DNA of 64,000 nucleotides from JAADJA01 sp963840975 (GCA_963840975.1 CAWJBC010000011.1:248001-312000); one strand, 5' to 3'; shown: positions 27,777 through 35,406, counted from the stretch's first letter. A program made the numbers and translations. The notes: generated by a model not told the origin, from the sequence alone.

Positions 27777-28319
27777 TTACTCCTTTTCAACTTGCATAAA
27801 GCTAAGTTCAAGGGGGGTTTTTCTTCCAAAAATCTTTACCATCACTTTTAGTTTCTTCTTTTCCTCGTTGATTTCTTCAATGATTCCGCTAAAGCTGTTG
27901 AATGGACCATCAATTACACTTACTGTTTCACCAACAATAAACGGGATATTGACTTCTTCACCCTGTTCTGCCATTTCATCCACTTTACCAAGAATTCGGT
28001 TGACTTCGGATTGCCGCATGGGAATAGGTTCACCTCTTGTTCCCAAAAAGCCGATTACACCAGGAATGTTTTTAATGGTATGCGGTATTTCGCCTGTCAG
28101 AAAAGCTTCGATGAGAATATATCCGGGATAAAGATTACGCTCTTTGCTGACTTTTTTTCCGTTCCTAACCTGATATACTTTTTCAATAGGTATCAAAACC
28201 TTTGAAATGTAGTCACCAAGATTGAGCCGGTTTATCTCGCTTTCGATATAACCCTTTACCTTTTTCTCGCTCCCACTGATAGCACGAACTACGTACCACT
28301 TTTTTATTTGTTCAGTCAT
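27777..28319 (-). CDS. nusG: Transcription elongation/antitermination factor NusG
   Basis: Binds RNA polymerase and couples it to Rho or to the ribosome. 180 residues: NGN domain (KWYVVRAISGSEKKVKGYIE ... PGYILIEA) and C-terminal KOW domain (VGETVSVIDGPFNSFSGII). Second protein gene after tRNA-Trp. Confidence 0.98.
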   Translation of the reverse strand: MTEQIKKWYVVRAISGSEKKVKGYIESEINRLNLGDYISKVLIPIEKVYQVRNGKKVSKERNLYPGYILIEAFLTGEIPHTIKNIPGVIGFLGTRGEPIPMRQSEVNRILGKVDEMAEQGEEVNIPFIVGETVSVIDGPFNSFSGIIEEINEEKKKLKVMVKIFGRKTPLELSFMQVEKE

Positions 28320-28370
28320 TCCCTGCTGTGTAATTTTTCCGATGAATCAATTTTAGAAAAATAAAAATTT

Positions 28371-28568
28371 CTAAAAGTTTTTGTAAAATAATTGTAGAAG
28401 ATTTTCAAATGAAAAATCCATTAAAAAAACAATCAATGCGATGATGAGGGAAGCAATTGACACAACAATCGCACTATTTTGAAGCTCACTCCATGTTGGC
28501 CAGGATACTTTATGAACCAGTTCGTCATAACTTTCCTGCATGTAACTTTGAATTTTTAACTTTGCCAT
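28371..28568 (-). CDS. secE: Preprotein translocase subunit SecE
   Basis: Minimal SecE of 65 residues: an amphipathic helix (QESYDELVHKVSWPTWSELQ, with the conserved KVSWPT) and one membrane helix (IVVSIASLIIALIVFLMDF). It clamps SecY in the inner membrane. Begins 19 bases after tRNA-Trp. Confidence 0.96.
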   Translation of the reverse strand: MAKLKIQSYMQESYDELVHKVSWPTWSELQNSAIVVSIASLIIALIVFLMDFSFENLLQLFYKNF

Positions 28569-28586
28569 TTACTTCTTATTGTTTTG

Positions 28587-28659
28587 CACGGGTGGTAGGA
28601 CTTGAACCCACGACTCCTGGTTTTGGAGACCAGAGCTCTACCAGCTGAGCTACACCCGT
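28587..28659 (-). tRNA. tRNA-Trp(CCA)
   Basis: A 73-base cloverleaf with 7-bp acceptor stem ACGGGTG/CACCCGT, anticodon loop CTCCAAA and discriminator G; the 3' CCA is not encoded. It lies inside the tuf-secE operon. Confidence 0.97.
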
Positions 28660-28689
28660 AGTTATATAAAGAACGAATTTCATTAATAC

Positions 28690-28717
28690 AAGGCATCCCT
28701 GATGGCAGGGATACCTT
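28690..28717 (-). other. Hairpin between tuf and tRNA-Trp
   Basis: On the transcribed strand a 12-bp stem (AAGGTATCCCTG / CAGGGATGCCTT, one G-U pair) with a four-base loop, not followed by a T-run. It may mark the processed 3' end of the tuf message or partially reduce read-through into the downstream ribosomal genes. Confidence 0.5.
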
Positions 28718-28744
28718 ATATTATATATATGTAATCAAAGATTA

Positions 28745-29932
28745 CTAATCAAGAATTTCAATTACCTGACCTGCACCAACAGTTCTTCCGCCTTCACGGA
28801 TAGCAAACCTGAGGTTCTTAGCCATAGCAATTTCCACAATCAGTGTAACCTCAACATTCAGGTTGTCACCAGGCATAACCATTTCTACACCTTCGGGTAA
28901 AATCATTTCACCTGTAACATCAGTTGTTCTGAAATAAAACTGTGGGCGATATTTGTTATGGAATGGAGTATGTCTTCCACCTTCTTCTTTTTTCAACACA
29001 TAAACTTCAGCTTTGAATCGTTTATGAGGAGTAATTGAACCAGGATGAGCAATAACCATACCTCTGCAAATATCTTTTTTATCAATACCTCTTAAAAGAA
29101 GTCCTGCATTATCACCTGCTTCGCCTCTATCCAGAAGTTTTCTGAACATTTCAACACCGGTACAAACTGATTTTAATTTTTCAGCACCAAGTCCAATGAT
29201 TTCAACAGCTTCGCCGATTTTAATAACGCCAGATTCAATTCTACCTGTTGCAACTGTTCCACGACCGGTAATGGAAAATACATCTTCCACCGGCATGAGG
29301 AATGGTTTATCAATTTCGCGAACGGGTAAAGGAATCCATGTATCGCAGGCTTCCATCAATTCCCAAATTTTCGGAACCCATTTTTCTTCTTTATTTAATG
29401 CACCTAATGCAGATCCGCGAATAACAGGAGTGTTTTCACCGTCAAATTCATAGAAACTGAGTAATTCGCGAATTTCCATCTCAACGATTTCAAGCAGTTC
29501 TTCGTCATCAACCATGTCCACTTTATTCATGAATATGACAATTTTAGGAACGCCAACCTGGCGTGCGAGAAGAATGTGTTCACGGGTTTGTGGCATCGGT
29601 CCGTCGGTTGCAGCAACGACAACGATTGCGCCGTCCATTTGGGCAGCACCGGTAACCATGTTTTTAACATAGTCAGCATGTCCCGGACAGTCAACATGGG
29701 CATAATGCCTGTTAGCTGTTGCATACTCAACGTGTGCGGTATTAATAGTAATACCTCTTTCTTTTTCTTCTGGTGCGTTGTCAATTTCATCAAAAGATTT
29801 AAAAGTAGCCCAACCTTTATCCTGAAGGTTTAATGTAATTGCAGCGGTTAATGTTGTTTTACCATGGTCAACGTGACCAATTGTGCCAATGTTAACGTGC
29901 GGTTTCGAACGATCAAATGTTTCTTTTGCCAT
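28745..29932 (-). CDS. tuf: Elongation factor Tu
   Basis: GTPase that delivers aminoacyl-tRNA to the ribosome. 395 residues with P-loop GHVDHGKT (19-26), switch region ERGITINTAHVEY, DCPGHADY and the NKVD base-specificity motif. Domains 2 and 3 are complete. Preceded by a four-tRNA cluster and followed by tRNA-Trp and secE. No second tuf is in the window. Confidence 0.99.
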   Translation of the reverse strand: MAKETFDRSKPHVNIGTIGHVDHGKTTLTAAITLNLQDKGWATFKSFDEIDNAPEEKERGITINTAHVEYATANRHYAHVDCPGHADYVKNMVTGAAQMDGAIVVVAATDGPMPQTREHILLARQVGVPKIVIFMNKVDMVDDEELLEIVEMEIRELLSFYEFDGENTPVIRGSALGALNKEEKWVPKIWELMEACDTWIPLPVREIDKPFLMPVEDVFSITGRGTVATGRIESGVIKIGEAVEIIGLGAEKLKSVCTGVEMFRKLLDRGEAGDNAGLLLRGIDKKDICRGMVIAHPGSITPHKRFKAEVYVLKKEEGGRHTPFHNKYRPQFYFRTTDVTGEMILPEGVEMVMPGDNLNVEVTLIVEIAMAKNLRFAIREGGRTVGAGQVIEILD

Positions 29933-29993
29933 GTCAATTATTGTTTAAAAGTATTTACAAAATAAAAATTCATGCGGTTAATTTGCGATATCG

Positions 29994-30065
29994 AGCCATT
30001 GGCGAGAATTGAACTCGCGACCCCTTCCTTACCAAGGAAGTGCTCTACCCCTGAGCTACAATGGC
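29994..30065 (-). tRNA. tRNA-Thr(GGT)
   Basis: 72 bases; acceptor GCCATTG/CAATGGC, anticodon stem CTTCC/GGAAG around TTGGTAA. Last of the four tRNAs before tuf. CCA not encoded. Confidence 0.96.
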
Positions 30066-30070
30066 TTTTG

Positions 30071-30143
30071 AGCGGGAAACCGGGCTCGAACCGGCCACCT
30101 ACAGCTTGGAAGGCTGTCGCTCTACCTAATGAGCTACTCCCGC
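30071..30143 (-). tRNA. tRNA-Gly(TCC)
   Basis: 73 bases; acceptor GCGGGAG/TTCCCGC, anticodon stem ACAGC/GCTGT around CTTCCAA. Only five bases from tRNA-Thr(GGT). Confidence 0.96.
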
Positions 30144-30234
30144 TTTAAATTTAAGTGTTAGTGTGTGAAATTTGACTTAATTTATTTAAAGTAATTAAAG
30201 AGTTCATCCACAATGGCACTTGATAATTATTGTG

Positions 30235-30316
30235 TGGGGAGAGGAGGATTCGAACCTCCGAAGGCATCGCCAACAGATTTACAGTCTGCCCCATTTGGCC
30301 ACTCTGGTACCTCCCC
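30235..30316 (-). tRNA. tRNA-Tyr(GTA)
   Basis: 82 bases with the long variable arm of a class II tRNA; acceptor GGGGAGG/TCTCCCC, anticodon loop CTGTAAA, discriminator A. Confidence 0.96.
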
Positions 30317-30347
30317 AACTTTATTGTTTCAAATATTCAAAGAACTG

Positions 30348-30421
30348 AGCCAATGGAGGGATTCGAACCCCCGACCGGCTGATTACAAATCAGCAGCTCT
30401 GGCCAACTGAGCTACATTGGC
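30348..30421 (-). tRNA. tRNA-Thr(TGT)
   Basis: 74 bases; acceptor GCCAATG/CATTGGC, anticodon stem GCTGA/TCAGC around TTTGTAA. First gene of the tRNA-tuf transcript. Confidence 0.96.
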
Positions 30422-30445
30422 AGGCTTATTTCCTATATAAAAAAA

Positions 30446-30466
30446 CAGTCCTCAAAAAAAGGACTG
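30446..30466 (-). terminator. Terminator after hpf, abutting the tRNA-tuf promoter
   Basis: Reading the minus strand, CAGTCCT / AGGACTG (7 bp, T-rich loop) is followed by seven T. It ends the rpsU-xer-hpf region. The -7 element of the next promoter begins at the very next base. Confidence 0.8.
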
Positions 30467-30497
30467 CAAAAGTATAAAAGTTATTATTAATATTCAA
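30467..30497 (-). promoter_or_regulatory. Promoter of the tRNA-tuf-secE operon
   Basis: Minus strand TTG (30495-30497), 20 bases, TACTTTTG (30467-30474). The predicted start point falls inside the adjacent hairpin, about 40 bases before tRNA-Thr(TGT). Confidence 0.7.
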
Positions 30498-30518
30498 AGA
30501 AAATAATAAATAATTTTT

Positions 30519-30818
30519 CTAATGCTTTCTGATCTTGTCTTTATACTTTGTAAGCTGGCGTTTCAGCGCTTCTATAGCCGAGTCTGTCGCTTCTTCGAAA
30601 GTCTTGGATTGCTTTTTTGCATAAAGATCATTTCCTTTTATGAACAGCCTGATCTCTGCTATCTTGTTTTCAGGAGACTCAGTATTCTCTAATTTCAATA
30701 TTACATCGCTTCCTATTACTCCATTATATATACCCGATAACTTGTCAACTCTTTCGCTAATGAAGTCCAAAAGTTTTTGGTCTGCTTTGAAATGAACCGA
30801 ATTGATATTTACATTCAT
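30519..30818 (-). CDS. hpf: Short ribosome hibernation-promoting factor
   Basis: Binds the 30S decoding centre and helps ribosomes enter an inactive state in slow growth. 99 residues of the RaiA/HPF fold (MNVNINSVHFKADQKLLDFI start, basic C-terminal end LKRQLTKYKDKIRKH). It lacks the dimerising C-terminal domain of long HPF. Preceded by an unusually strong Shine-Dalgarno site and only 17 bases after the recombinase stop. Confidence 0.93.
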   Translation of the reverse strand: MNVNINSVHFKADQKLLDFISERVDKLSGIYNGVIGSDVILKLENTESPENKIAEIRLFIKGNDLYAKKQSKTFEEATDSAIEALKRQLTKYKDKIRKH

Positions 30819-30824
30819 ATTTAT

Positions 30825-30832
30825 CTCCTTTC
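30825..30832 (-). promoter_or_regulatory. Strong Shine-Dalgarno site of hpf
   Basis: GAAAGGAG, six bases before the ATG: an eight-base match to the 16S anti-Shine-Dalgarno tail. Most neighbouring genes have only A-rich leaders. Confidence 0.8.
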
Positions 30833-30835
30833 ATT

Positions 30836-31723
30836 TTATGCCCGAGGGTGGGCTTGTTTATATATATTTTTAAGATTGTCAATAGTATTGTGGGTATAAA
30901 TTTGCGTTGCCGCCAGATTGGTATGTCCTAATAATTCTTTCACGGCATTCAGGTCTGCTCCATTGTTTAACATGTGAGTCGCAAATGTATGTCTGAGAAC
31001 ATGCGGGCTTTTCTTATGCAATGTCGAAACCATGCCAAGGTATGAATTTACAATAGTATAAACGAGTTTATTGTATATTTTATCTCCTTTTTCTGTAACG
31101 AAAAACGGTTGATTTTGTTCTTTCCCGATCACAACTTTTTCGCGGTAGCTTAAATAGTTCTTTATTGAATCACCCAACTTCTTTACATAGGGTGTAATTC
31201 TCTCTTTATTTCGTTTACCAAGTATTTTAATTTGCTGATTATACTGATCGAATGAATCGTCGGTCAGATTAACTAATTCCGAAAGACGCATGCCGGTATG
31301 ATAAAAAAGTTCAATGATCAATTTATCCCTGACACCGGTGAAATCATCTTCAAACCGGATCGTGTCGAAAAGGTCATCCATTTTTTCTTTGCTCACAAAC
31401 TCCGGAAGTCTTTTAATTGATTTGGGTGGAATAACTTTGGAAAGAGGGTTTTCATTCAGTATATTTTCTTTTAACAGAAAACGGTAGAAACTTTTTAAAG
31501 TCGAAAGTTTGCGGTTAATTGACCGGGAAGTCATTGATTCATTTGCAAGACTGATTACCCACGACCTGACCATCTGATGATTAACCTGCGTAATGTCGCT
31601 TACTTCATACCCCTGCCGTAAGAAACCAAAAAACTGTACAAGGTCCTTTTCGTACGCAATTACTGTATTAGGTGAGTATCTTTTTTCGAAACGGATGTAC
31701 TTAATGAAACTTTCTTGATGCAT
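30836..31723 (-). CDS. Tyrosine recombinase of the XerC/XerD type
   Basis: Site-specific recombinase likely to resolve chromosome dimers at dif. About 295 residues: N-terminal SAM-like core-binding domain (SFIKYIRFEKRYSPNTVIAYEKDL) and catalytic domain with TGMRLSEL (first Arg), HVLRHTFATHML (HxxR), LLGHTN (His) and the nucleophile tyrosine in TQIYTHN. The open frame extends upstream to a TTG that overlaps the promoter, so I take the ATG at 31723. Genomic association with rpsU and hpf resembles many Bacteroidota genomes. XerC and XerD cannot be told apart here. Confidence 0.93.
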   Translation of the reverse strand: MHQESFIKYIRFEKRYSPNTVIAYEKDLVQFFGFLRQGYEVSDITQVNHQMVRSWVISLANESMTSRSINRKLSTLKSFYRFLLKENILNENPLSKVIPPKSIKRLPEFVSKEKMDDLFDTIRFEDDFTGVRDKLIIELFYHTGMRLSELVNLTDDSFDQYNQQIKILGKRNKERITPYVKKLGDSIKNYLSYREKVVIGKEQNQPFFVTEKGDKIYNKLVYTIVNSYLGMVSTLHKKSPHVLRHTFATHMLNNGADLNAVKELLGHTNLAATQIYTHNTIDNLKNIYKQAHPRA

Positions 31724-31749
31724 ATAAATAAAGAAAGAAATCTTTGTTT

Positions 31750-31779
31750 CAAAATTAATAAAAATATCCAATGAAACAA
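31750..31779 (-). promoter_or_regulatory. Promoter of the xer-hpf genes
   Basis: Minus strand TTG (31777-31779), 19 bases, TAATTTTG (31750-31757). It allows xer and hpf to be expressed apart from rpsU. Confidence 0.65.
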
Positions 31780-31814
31780 GAATTTCTTTTAACTATTTTA
31801 GCCCGGAAGATTTA

Positions 31815-31833
31815 AGGGTCGAAAATCAACCCT
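31815..31833 (-). other. Hairpin spanning the rpsU stop codon
   Basis: AGGGTTG / CGACCCT stem (7 bp with one wobble) around ATTTT; the TGA stop lies in the 5' arm and loop. No T-run follows, so it is at most a weak terminator or message stabiliser. Confidence 0.45.
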
Positions 31834-32020
31834 CCTCCATTTGCCTCAGTTGCTGGATATAAATGGCTTTTAGCCTTTCTTCACGCTTGATAATAGAGGG
31901 TTTTGTGAATTTTTGCCTTTCGCGCAATTCCTTAACAACTCCGGTTTTTTCAAATTTCCGTTTGTATTTTTTTAAAGCTCTGTCAATGCTTTCACCTTCT
32001 TTAACAGGTATTATTATCAT
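31826..32020 (-). CDS. rpsU: 30S ribosomal protein bS21
   Basis: 64-residue basic protein (IPVKEGESIDRALKKYKRKF start) that sits near the 3' end of 16S rRNA. In Bacteroidota, structural work on Flavobacterium ribosomes showed bS21 helping to hide the anti-Shine-Dalgarno sequence, and rpsU is one of the few genes keeping a Shine-Dalgarno site. Both features fit this gene. It has its own consensus promoter. Confidence 0.96.
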   Translation of the reverse strand: MIIIPVKEGESIDRALKKYKRKFEKTGVVKELRERQKFTKPSIIKREERLKAIYIQQLRQMEEG

Positions 32021-32024
32021 TTTA

Positions 32025-32032
32025 CTCCTTTC
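32025..32032 (-). promoter_or_regulatory. Strong Shine-Dalgarno site of rpsU
   Basis: GAAAGGAG followed by TAAA and the ATG. In a phylum where such sites are rare this is the signature proposed for autoregulation by bS21: ribosomes lacking bS21 expose the anti-Shine-Dalgarno and translate rpsU better. Confidence 0.8.
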
Positions 32033-32067
32033 GTTAAAATAATATGAATTACATAAAAATCGGGGTG

Positions 32068-32097
32068 CAAAAGTAGATACTATAAATTAAACATCAA
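32068..32097 (-). promoter_or_regulatory. Promoter of rpsU
   Basis: Minus strand TTG (32095-32097), 19 bases, TACTTTTG (32068-32075). Confidence 0.7.
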
Positions 32098-32154
32098 AAT
32101 AATTTATAAAAATTCTTTTTACTGAAAAAATCTTTTTTAATTTTGCGGCTCCCC

Positions 32155-32229
32155 GGGATGTTAGCTCAGTTGGTTTAGAGCATCGCCTTGACAGGGCGGG
32201 GGTCACTGGTTCGACTCCAGTACATCCCA
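32155..32229 (+). tRNA. tRNA-Val(GAC)
   Basis: 75 bases; acceptor GGGATGT/ACATCCC, anticodon loop TTGACAG, discriminator A, CCA not encoded. TAATTTTG at 32138-32145 could be its -7 element. Confidence 0.96.
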
Positions 32230-32281
32230 CTGATTGAAACTAATTGCTTCTTATCAAAGCAAATTATGATTTACCTTAATA

Positions 32282-32938
32282 TTATTGCGTAAAAACAAAT
32301 TGGACTAAATTGGCGCCCATCTTTAGGGCTTTTGTTCTGGAGGCTTCCGAATCTTTGTGCACCTCCTCGTCTTCCCATCCATCTCCCAGATCACATTCGT
32401 AATCATAAAAACAAACCAACCTGCCCTCAAATACAATTCCAAATCCCTGTGGAACTTTATTATCGTGCTCATGAATTTTTGGCAATCCCTGATCAAAATC
32501 ATATTTTTGATGATAGATGGGATGATTGAAGGGGAGCTCTACAAAATCAGTTTCGGGGAAAACCCTTTTCATCTCTCGCCGGATATACGGATCCAATCCA
32601 TAATTATCGGAAATGTGCAAAAATCCGCCTCCAATAAGATAATCTCTCAGGTTTTTAATGTCCTGATTGGAAAAAACAACATTACCATGACCCGTCATGT
32701 GAACCAGCGGAAAATTAAATATTTCAGGGCTTCCAACATCAATGGTCGGGGGGTCGGGATTAATATCTGTGCCTATATTTTTATTGCAGAATGCAATTAA
32801 ATTAGAAAGAGAGGTTGGATTTGCATACCAATCTCCTCCGCCTGAATATTTCAACAGAGCTATTTGAGTGGTTGACTGAGGCAATGCAGCAATACCCAAG
32901 TAAATGAATAAGAAAAGAACTACTGATATTTTTTTCAT
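32282..32938 (-). CDS. Secreted DUF4159 protein
   Basis: About 218 residues with a signal peptide (MKKISVVLFLFIYLGIAALPQ). Matches the DUF4159 family, which resembles a type 1 glutamine-amidotransferase-like fold; visible segments are LLKYSGGGDWYANPTSL, FPLVHMTGHGNVVFS and GGFLHISDNYG. No catalytic cysteine is evident and no activity is established. Ends 53 bases beyond tRNA-Val on the opposite strand and starts 48 bases downstream of rsmE. Confidence 0.85.
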   Translation of the reverse strand: MKKISVVLFLFIYLGIAALPQSTTQIALLKYSGGGDWYANPTSLSNLIAFCNKNIGTDINPDPPTIDVGSPEIFNFPLVHMTGHGNVVFSNQDIKNLRDYLIGGGFLHISDNYGLDPYIRREMKRVFPETDFVELPFNHPIYHQKYDFDQGLPKIHEHDNKVPQGFGIVFEGRLVCFYDYECDLGDGWEDEEVHKDSEASRTKALKMGANLVQFVFTQ

Positions 32939-32985
32939 CAATGTTGGTTTTTACAAATCTTTGGCAAATGAACGTAAAGTATTGG

Positions 32986-33693
32986 CTAATGGTTCAACAA
33001 ATTTATCGAAATACACGCAAACAACGCGGCTGTTTCGGTTCTTAATCTCGATGGTCCCAACGAAATAGTCCGAAATCCCAAAGAAAGGGCTTTGTCAATC
33101 TCATCCGAACTAAAATCTCCTTCCGGACCGATCAGTATCAGGGCATCTTTACCTTTGGAGTAAATATCTTTTATTGAATTGTTTTCGTTGTCGTTTTCAC
33201 TGCAATAGGCTATGAACTTTTCCTGCTGAAAATCCTGTAATATGAATTTTTGGAAATCAATGACCTCATCCAGGATAGGATGGTAGGCTTTCAACGACTG
33301 CTTCATCGCAGCGGTTATCACTTTGTTCAGACGGTCCCATTGGATTGAACGCCTTTCAGAATGTTTACATATTAAAGGAGTGATCCTGTCAATCCCTACT
33401 TCGGTAGCTTTTTCAAGAAACCATTCGTAACGGTGAATGCTTTTGGTTGGCGCTACAGCCAAATGCAATCCAAAAGTTTTTTGTCCATAATTTTCTTTTG
33501 TGCCGATGATTTCGAGGGAGGTTTTCCTAAAATTATCATCAATGATTTTCGATTCAAAAAGATTTCCCTTTCCGTCTGTCAGATGAACCTTGTCGCCTTT
33601 CTTCAAACGCAACACTTTAATACAATGCTTCGATTCATCGGGAGGCAATGAATGGGTTTTACCTGATATATTTTCACTATAAAAAAGGTGCAT
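32986..33693 (-). CDS. rsmE: 16S rRNA m3U1498 methyltransferase
   Basis: SPOUT-class methyltransferase that methylates U1498 of 16S rRNA using S-adenosylmethionine. 235 residues with an N-terminal PUA-like domain (SKHCIKVLRLKKGDKVHLTDG) and the trefoil-knot signatures LILIGPEGDFSSDEI and SLGPSRLRTETAALFA. A TAnnTTTG element at 33719-33726 probably belongs to its promoter. Confidence 0.95.
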   Translation of the reverse strand: MHLFYSENISGKTHSLPPDESKHCIKVLRLKKGDKVHLTDGKGNLFESKIIDDNFRKTSLEIIGTKENYGQKTFGLHLAVAPTKSIHRYEWFLEKATEVGIDRITPLICKHSERRSIQWDRLNKVITAAMKQSLKAYHPILDEVIDFQKFILQDFQQEKFIAYCSENDNENNSIKDIYSKGKDALILIGPEGDFSSDEIDKALSLGFRTISLGPSRLRTETAALFACISINLLNH

Positions 33694-33788
33694 AACGGAT
33701 TATCTAACGCTCGTTTAACAAAAATAGTTTTTTGCAATGGTATGTCGTTCAAATCTTACAGAGAAATAAGATCGCCCTGATTCCAATG

Positions 33789-33947
33789 CTAATGCGCAAT
33801 CGCTCCGAATTCAGAAATACCTGTTGCTATCCGTTTTGAGGATTGTCCTACGAAAACAGAATCATCTTCATGAATGATCTGAAAATTTAATTCGTTTTGA
33901 ATAATACGCTGGATCAATAAAAATATACCTGATTTGAACCGTTTCAA
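33789..33947 (-). CDS. Possible small protein behind a consensus promoter, unknown
   Basis: A 52-codon frame starting with TTG (MKRFKSGIFLLIQ...) ending in GISEFGAIAH. I do not recognise it and it has no clear ribosome site. It is listed only because a good promoter lies 18 bases upstream; it may not be translated. Confidence 0.2.
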   Translation of the reverse strand: MKRFKSGIFLLIQRIIQNELNFQIIHEDDSVFVGQSSKRIATGISEFGAIAH

Positions 33948-33964
33948 TGCTTTTGCTGTTTTTA

Positions 33965-33992
33965 CAAAAATAGAAGAAAATTTTAATTCCAA
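33965..33992 (-). promoter_or_regulatory. Consensus promoter without an obvious gene
   Basis: Minus strand TTG (33990-33992), 17 bases, TATTTTTG (33965-33972). It points toward rsmE but lies about 270 bases upstream of it. It could start an RNA, the small frame at 33789-33947, or a long rsmE leader. Confidence 0.45.
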
Positions 33993-34121
33993 TCCGCACT
34001 TGGGAATTGGCACAATATATGATTAACAATTTTCGATATATGGTTAATTCTGCATTTTTAAGAAAAAAAATCTAAATTTGCAGCGATTTTTTTTATGAAT
34101 GAAAACAAATTGACAACAAAA

Positions 34122-34793
34122 ATGAAAAAAGTATTTTTATTAGTAGCAGTATTTATTGGCGGAATCATCCTGGTAAACGCACAGGACAAAACAGCGAAAG
34201 ATTATAAAATTGAAGGCGTTGATGCATACAAAGCAAAGGACTACAAGAAGGCATTCACCTCATTTGACCAGGCGATCAAGCTTTATGAAGCTGAAGGAAA
34301 AACCGATACCTCCCTTTATTTTAATGCCGGACTTTGTGCACTGTTAAGTGATAATTTAGATAAATCAGTTATGTATTTTGATAGTTCGGTGAAATTCAAT
34401 TACAAAACCTGCAAATCGTTGCTCTATAAGGCGACAGCCCTGAAAAAAGCGGAGAAATTTACTGACATGGAAGAGGTCTGCACAAAGAACGGTCCCGAAT
34501 GTCCTGAAAATGCAGCCGATTTCAACGATCTGCTTTTCCAGTATTACTTTGCTTCGGGTTTGGATATTTATAATGCCGCTGCAAAGAAGCAGGCTGAAGT
34601 TACCCCTCTTGCAAAAACCGATGCCGACAAGTACATGGCTGAAATGGAAAAAGTAAAGGCTGATTTCACAAGTTCATTGCCCATGCTTGAGAAAGCGAAC
34701 CAAATCAATCCCACGAACGAAGATTGTAAAAAAGCGCTGAAACAGGCTTACGAACTGTTAGAGATGAATGATAAATCTGCGGCTTTAAAATAA
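34122..34793 (+). CDS. Exported TPR-repeat protein
   Basis: About 223 residues with a signal peptide (MKKVFLLVAVFIGGIILVNAQ) and three to four tetratricopeptide-type helical pairs (for example VDAYKAKDYKKAFTSFDQAI, LYFNAGLCALLSDNLDKSV). Likely a periplasmic scaffold; partner unknown. An ATG at 34095 lies nine codons upstream but the signal peptide favours 34122. TAAATTTG at 34073-34080 is a plausible -7 element. The gene ends in a strong terminator. Confidence 0.8.
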   Translation: MKKVFLLVAVFIGGIILVNAQDKTAKDYKIEGVDAYKAKDYKKAFTSFDQAIKLYEAEGKTDTSLYFNAGLCALLSDNLDKSVMYFDSSVKFNYKTCKSLLYKATALKKAEKFTDMEEVCTKNGPECPENAADFNDLLFQYYFASGLDIYNAAAKKQAEVTPLAKTDADKYMAEMEKVKADFTSSLPMLEKANQINPTNEDCKKALKQAYELLEMNDKSAALK

Positions 34794-34823
34794 AATTGCA
34801 GTTATTATTACAACGATACAGAA

Positions 34824-34843
34824 AACGAGGTTTGTGCCTCGTT
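34824..34843 (+). terminator. Terminator after the TPR gene
   Basis: AACGAGG / CCTCGTT stem with a six-base loop, followed by a run of T. Confidence 0.85.
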
Positions 34844-34872
34844 TTTTTTTGAGAAATCAAATTTGAATTACG

Positions 34873-35406
34873 ATGTCAAAGTATGTGGTTTTTCTTCGCG
34901 GAATAAATGTCAGCGGGCAAAAGTTGATAAAAATGGAAACGCTTGCAAATATTTTCATTGATGCAGGTTTTACGAATGTAAAGACTTTTATTCAGAGTGG
35001 CAACGTCAGTTTTGAATCTACAGAAACAAACCCGGAAAGCCTCGAAACGAATTTAACACGCTTGCTGGCTGATTCGCTGGGCTATAATGTGGATGTGTTT
35101 TTAAGAACCTTTGAGCAAATGATGCAGATGATGGAACATGACCCTTTCAGTGGCATTGATGAAAACATGGGAGTAAAAAAGTATGTGACATTTACCAGGC
35201 AATCGTTACCCGCTTCAATAGAGCTGCCCCTGCTATCGCCTGCCGGGGATGTGGAGTTGATATTGGTTTCGGGGAATAACATTTTCAGTCTTGCTCACGT
35301 AGTTAAGGATGGGCGATATGGTTTCCCAAACGGCTTTATTGAGAAAAGATTTAAAATTCCCGCAACCACGCGCAACTGGAATACGGTTTGTAAAATCATA
35401 AAGTAA
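34873..35406 (+). CDS. DUF1697 protein
   Basis: 177-residue cytoplasmic protein of the DUF1697 family, recognised by the start KYVVFLRGINVSGQKLIKME, the segment FTNVKTFIQSGNVSFES and the end KRFKIPATTRNWNTVCKII. Structures of relatives show a ferredoxin-like fold; no biochemical function is established. The stop codon lies in a short tandem repeat. Confidence 0.9.
   Translation: MSKYVVFLRGINVSGQKLIKMETLANIFIDAGFTNVKTFIQSGNVSFESTETNPESLETNLTRLLADSLGYNVDVFLRTFEQMMQMMEHDPFSGIDENMGVKKYVTFTRQSLPASIELPLLSPAGDVELILVSGNNIFSLAHVVKDGRYGFPNGFIEKRFKIPATTRNWNTVCKIIK

Noticed and set aside
30836..31723. Recombinase as a sign of an integrated element
   Set aside because: It lies among rpsU and hpf without attachment-site duplication or cargo genes, as expected for chromosomal Xer.
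31724..31771. Sixteen-residue N-terminal extension of the recombinase
   Set aside because: It starts with TTG and overlaps the promoter at 31750-31779.
33948..34013. Upstream part of the small frame beginning with GTG at 34013
   Set aside because: It covers the promoter itself, so it cannot be the start of a transcript from that promoter.
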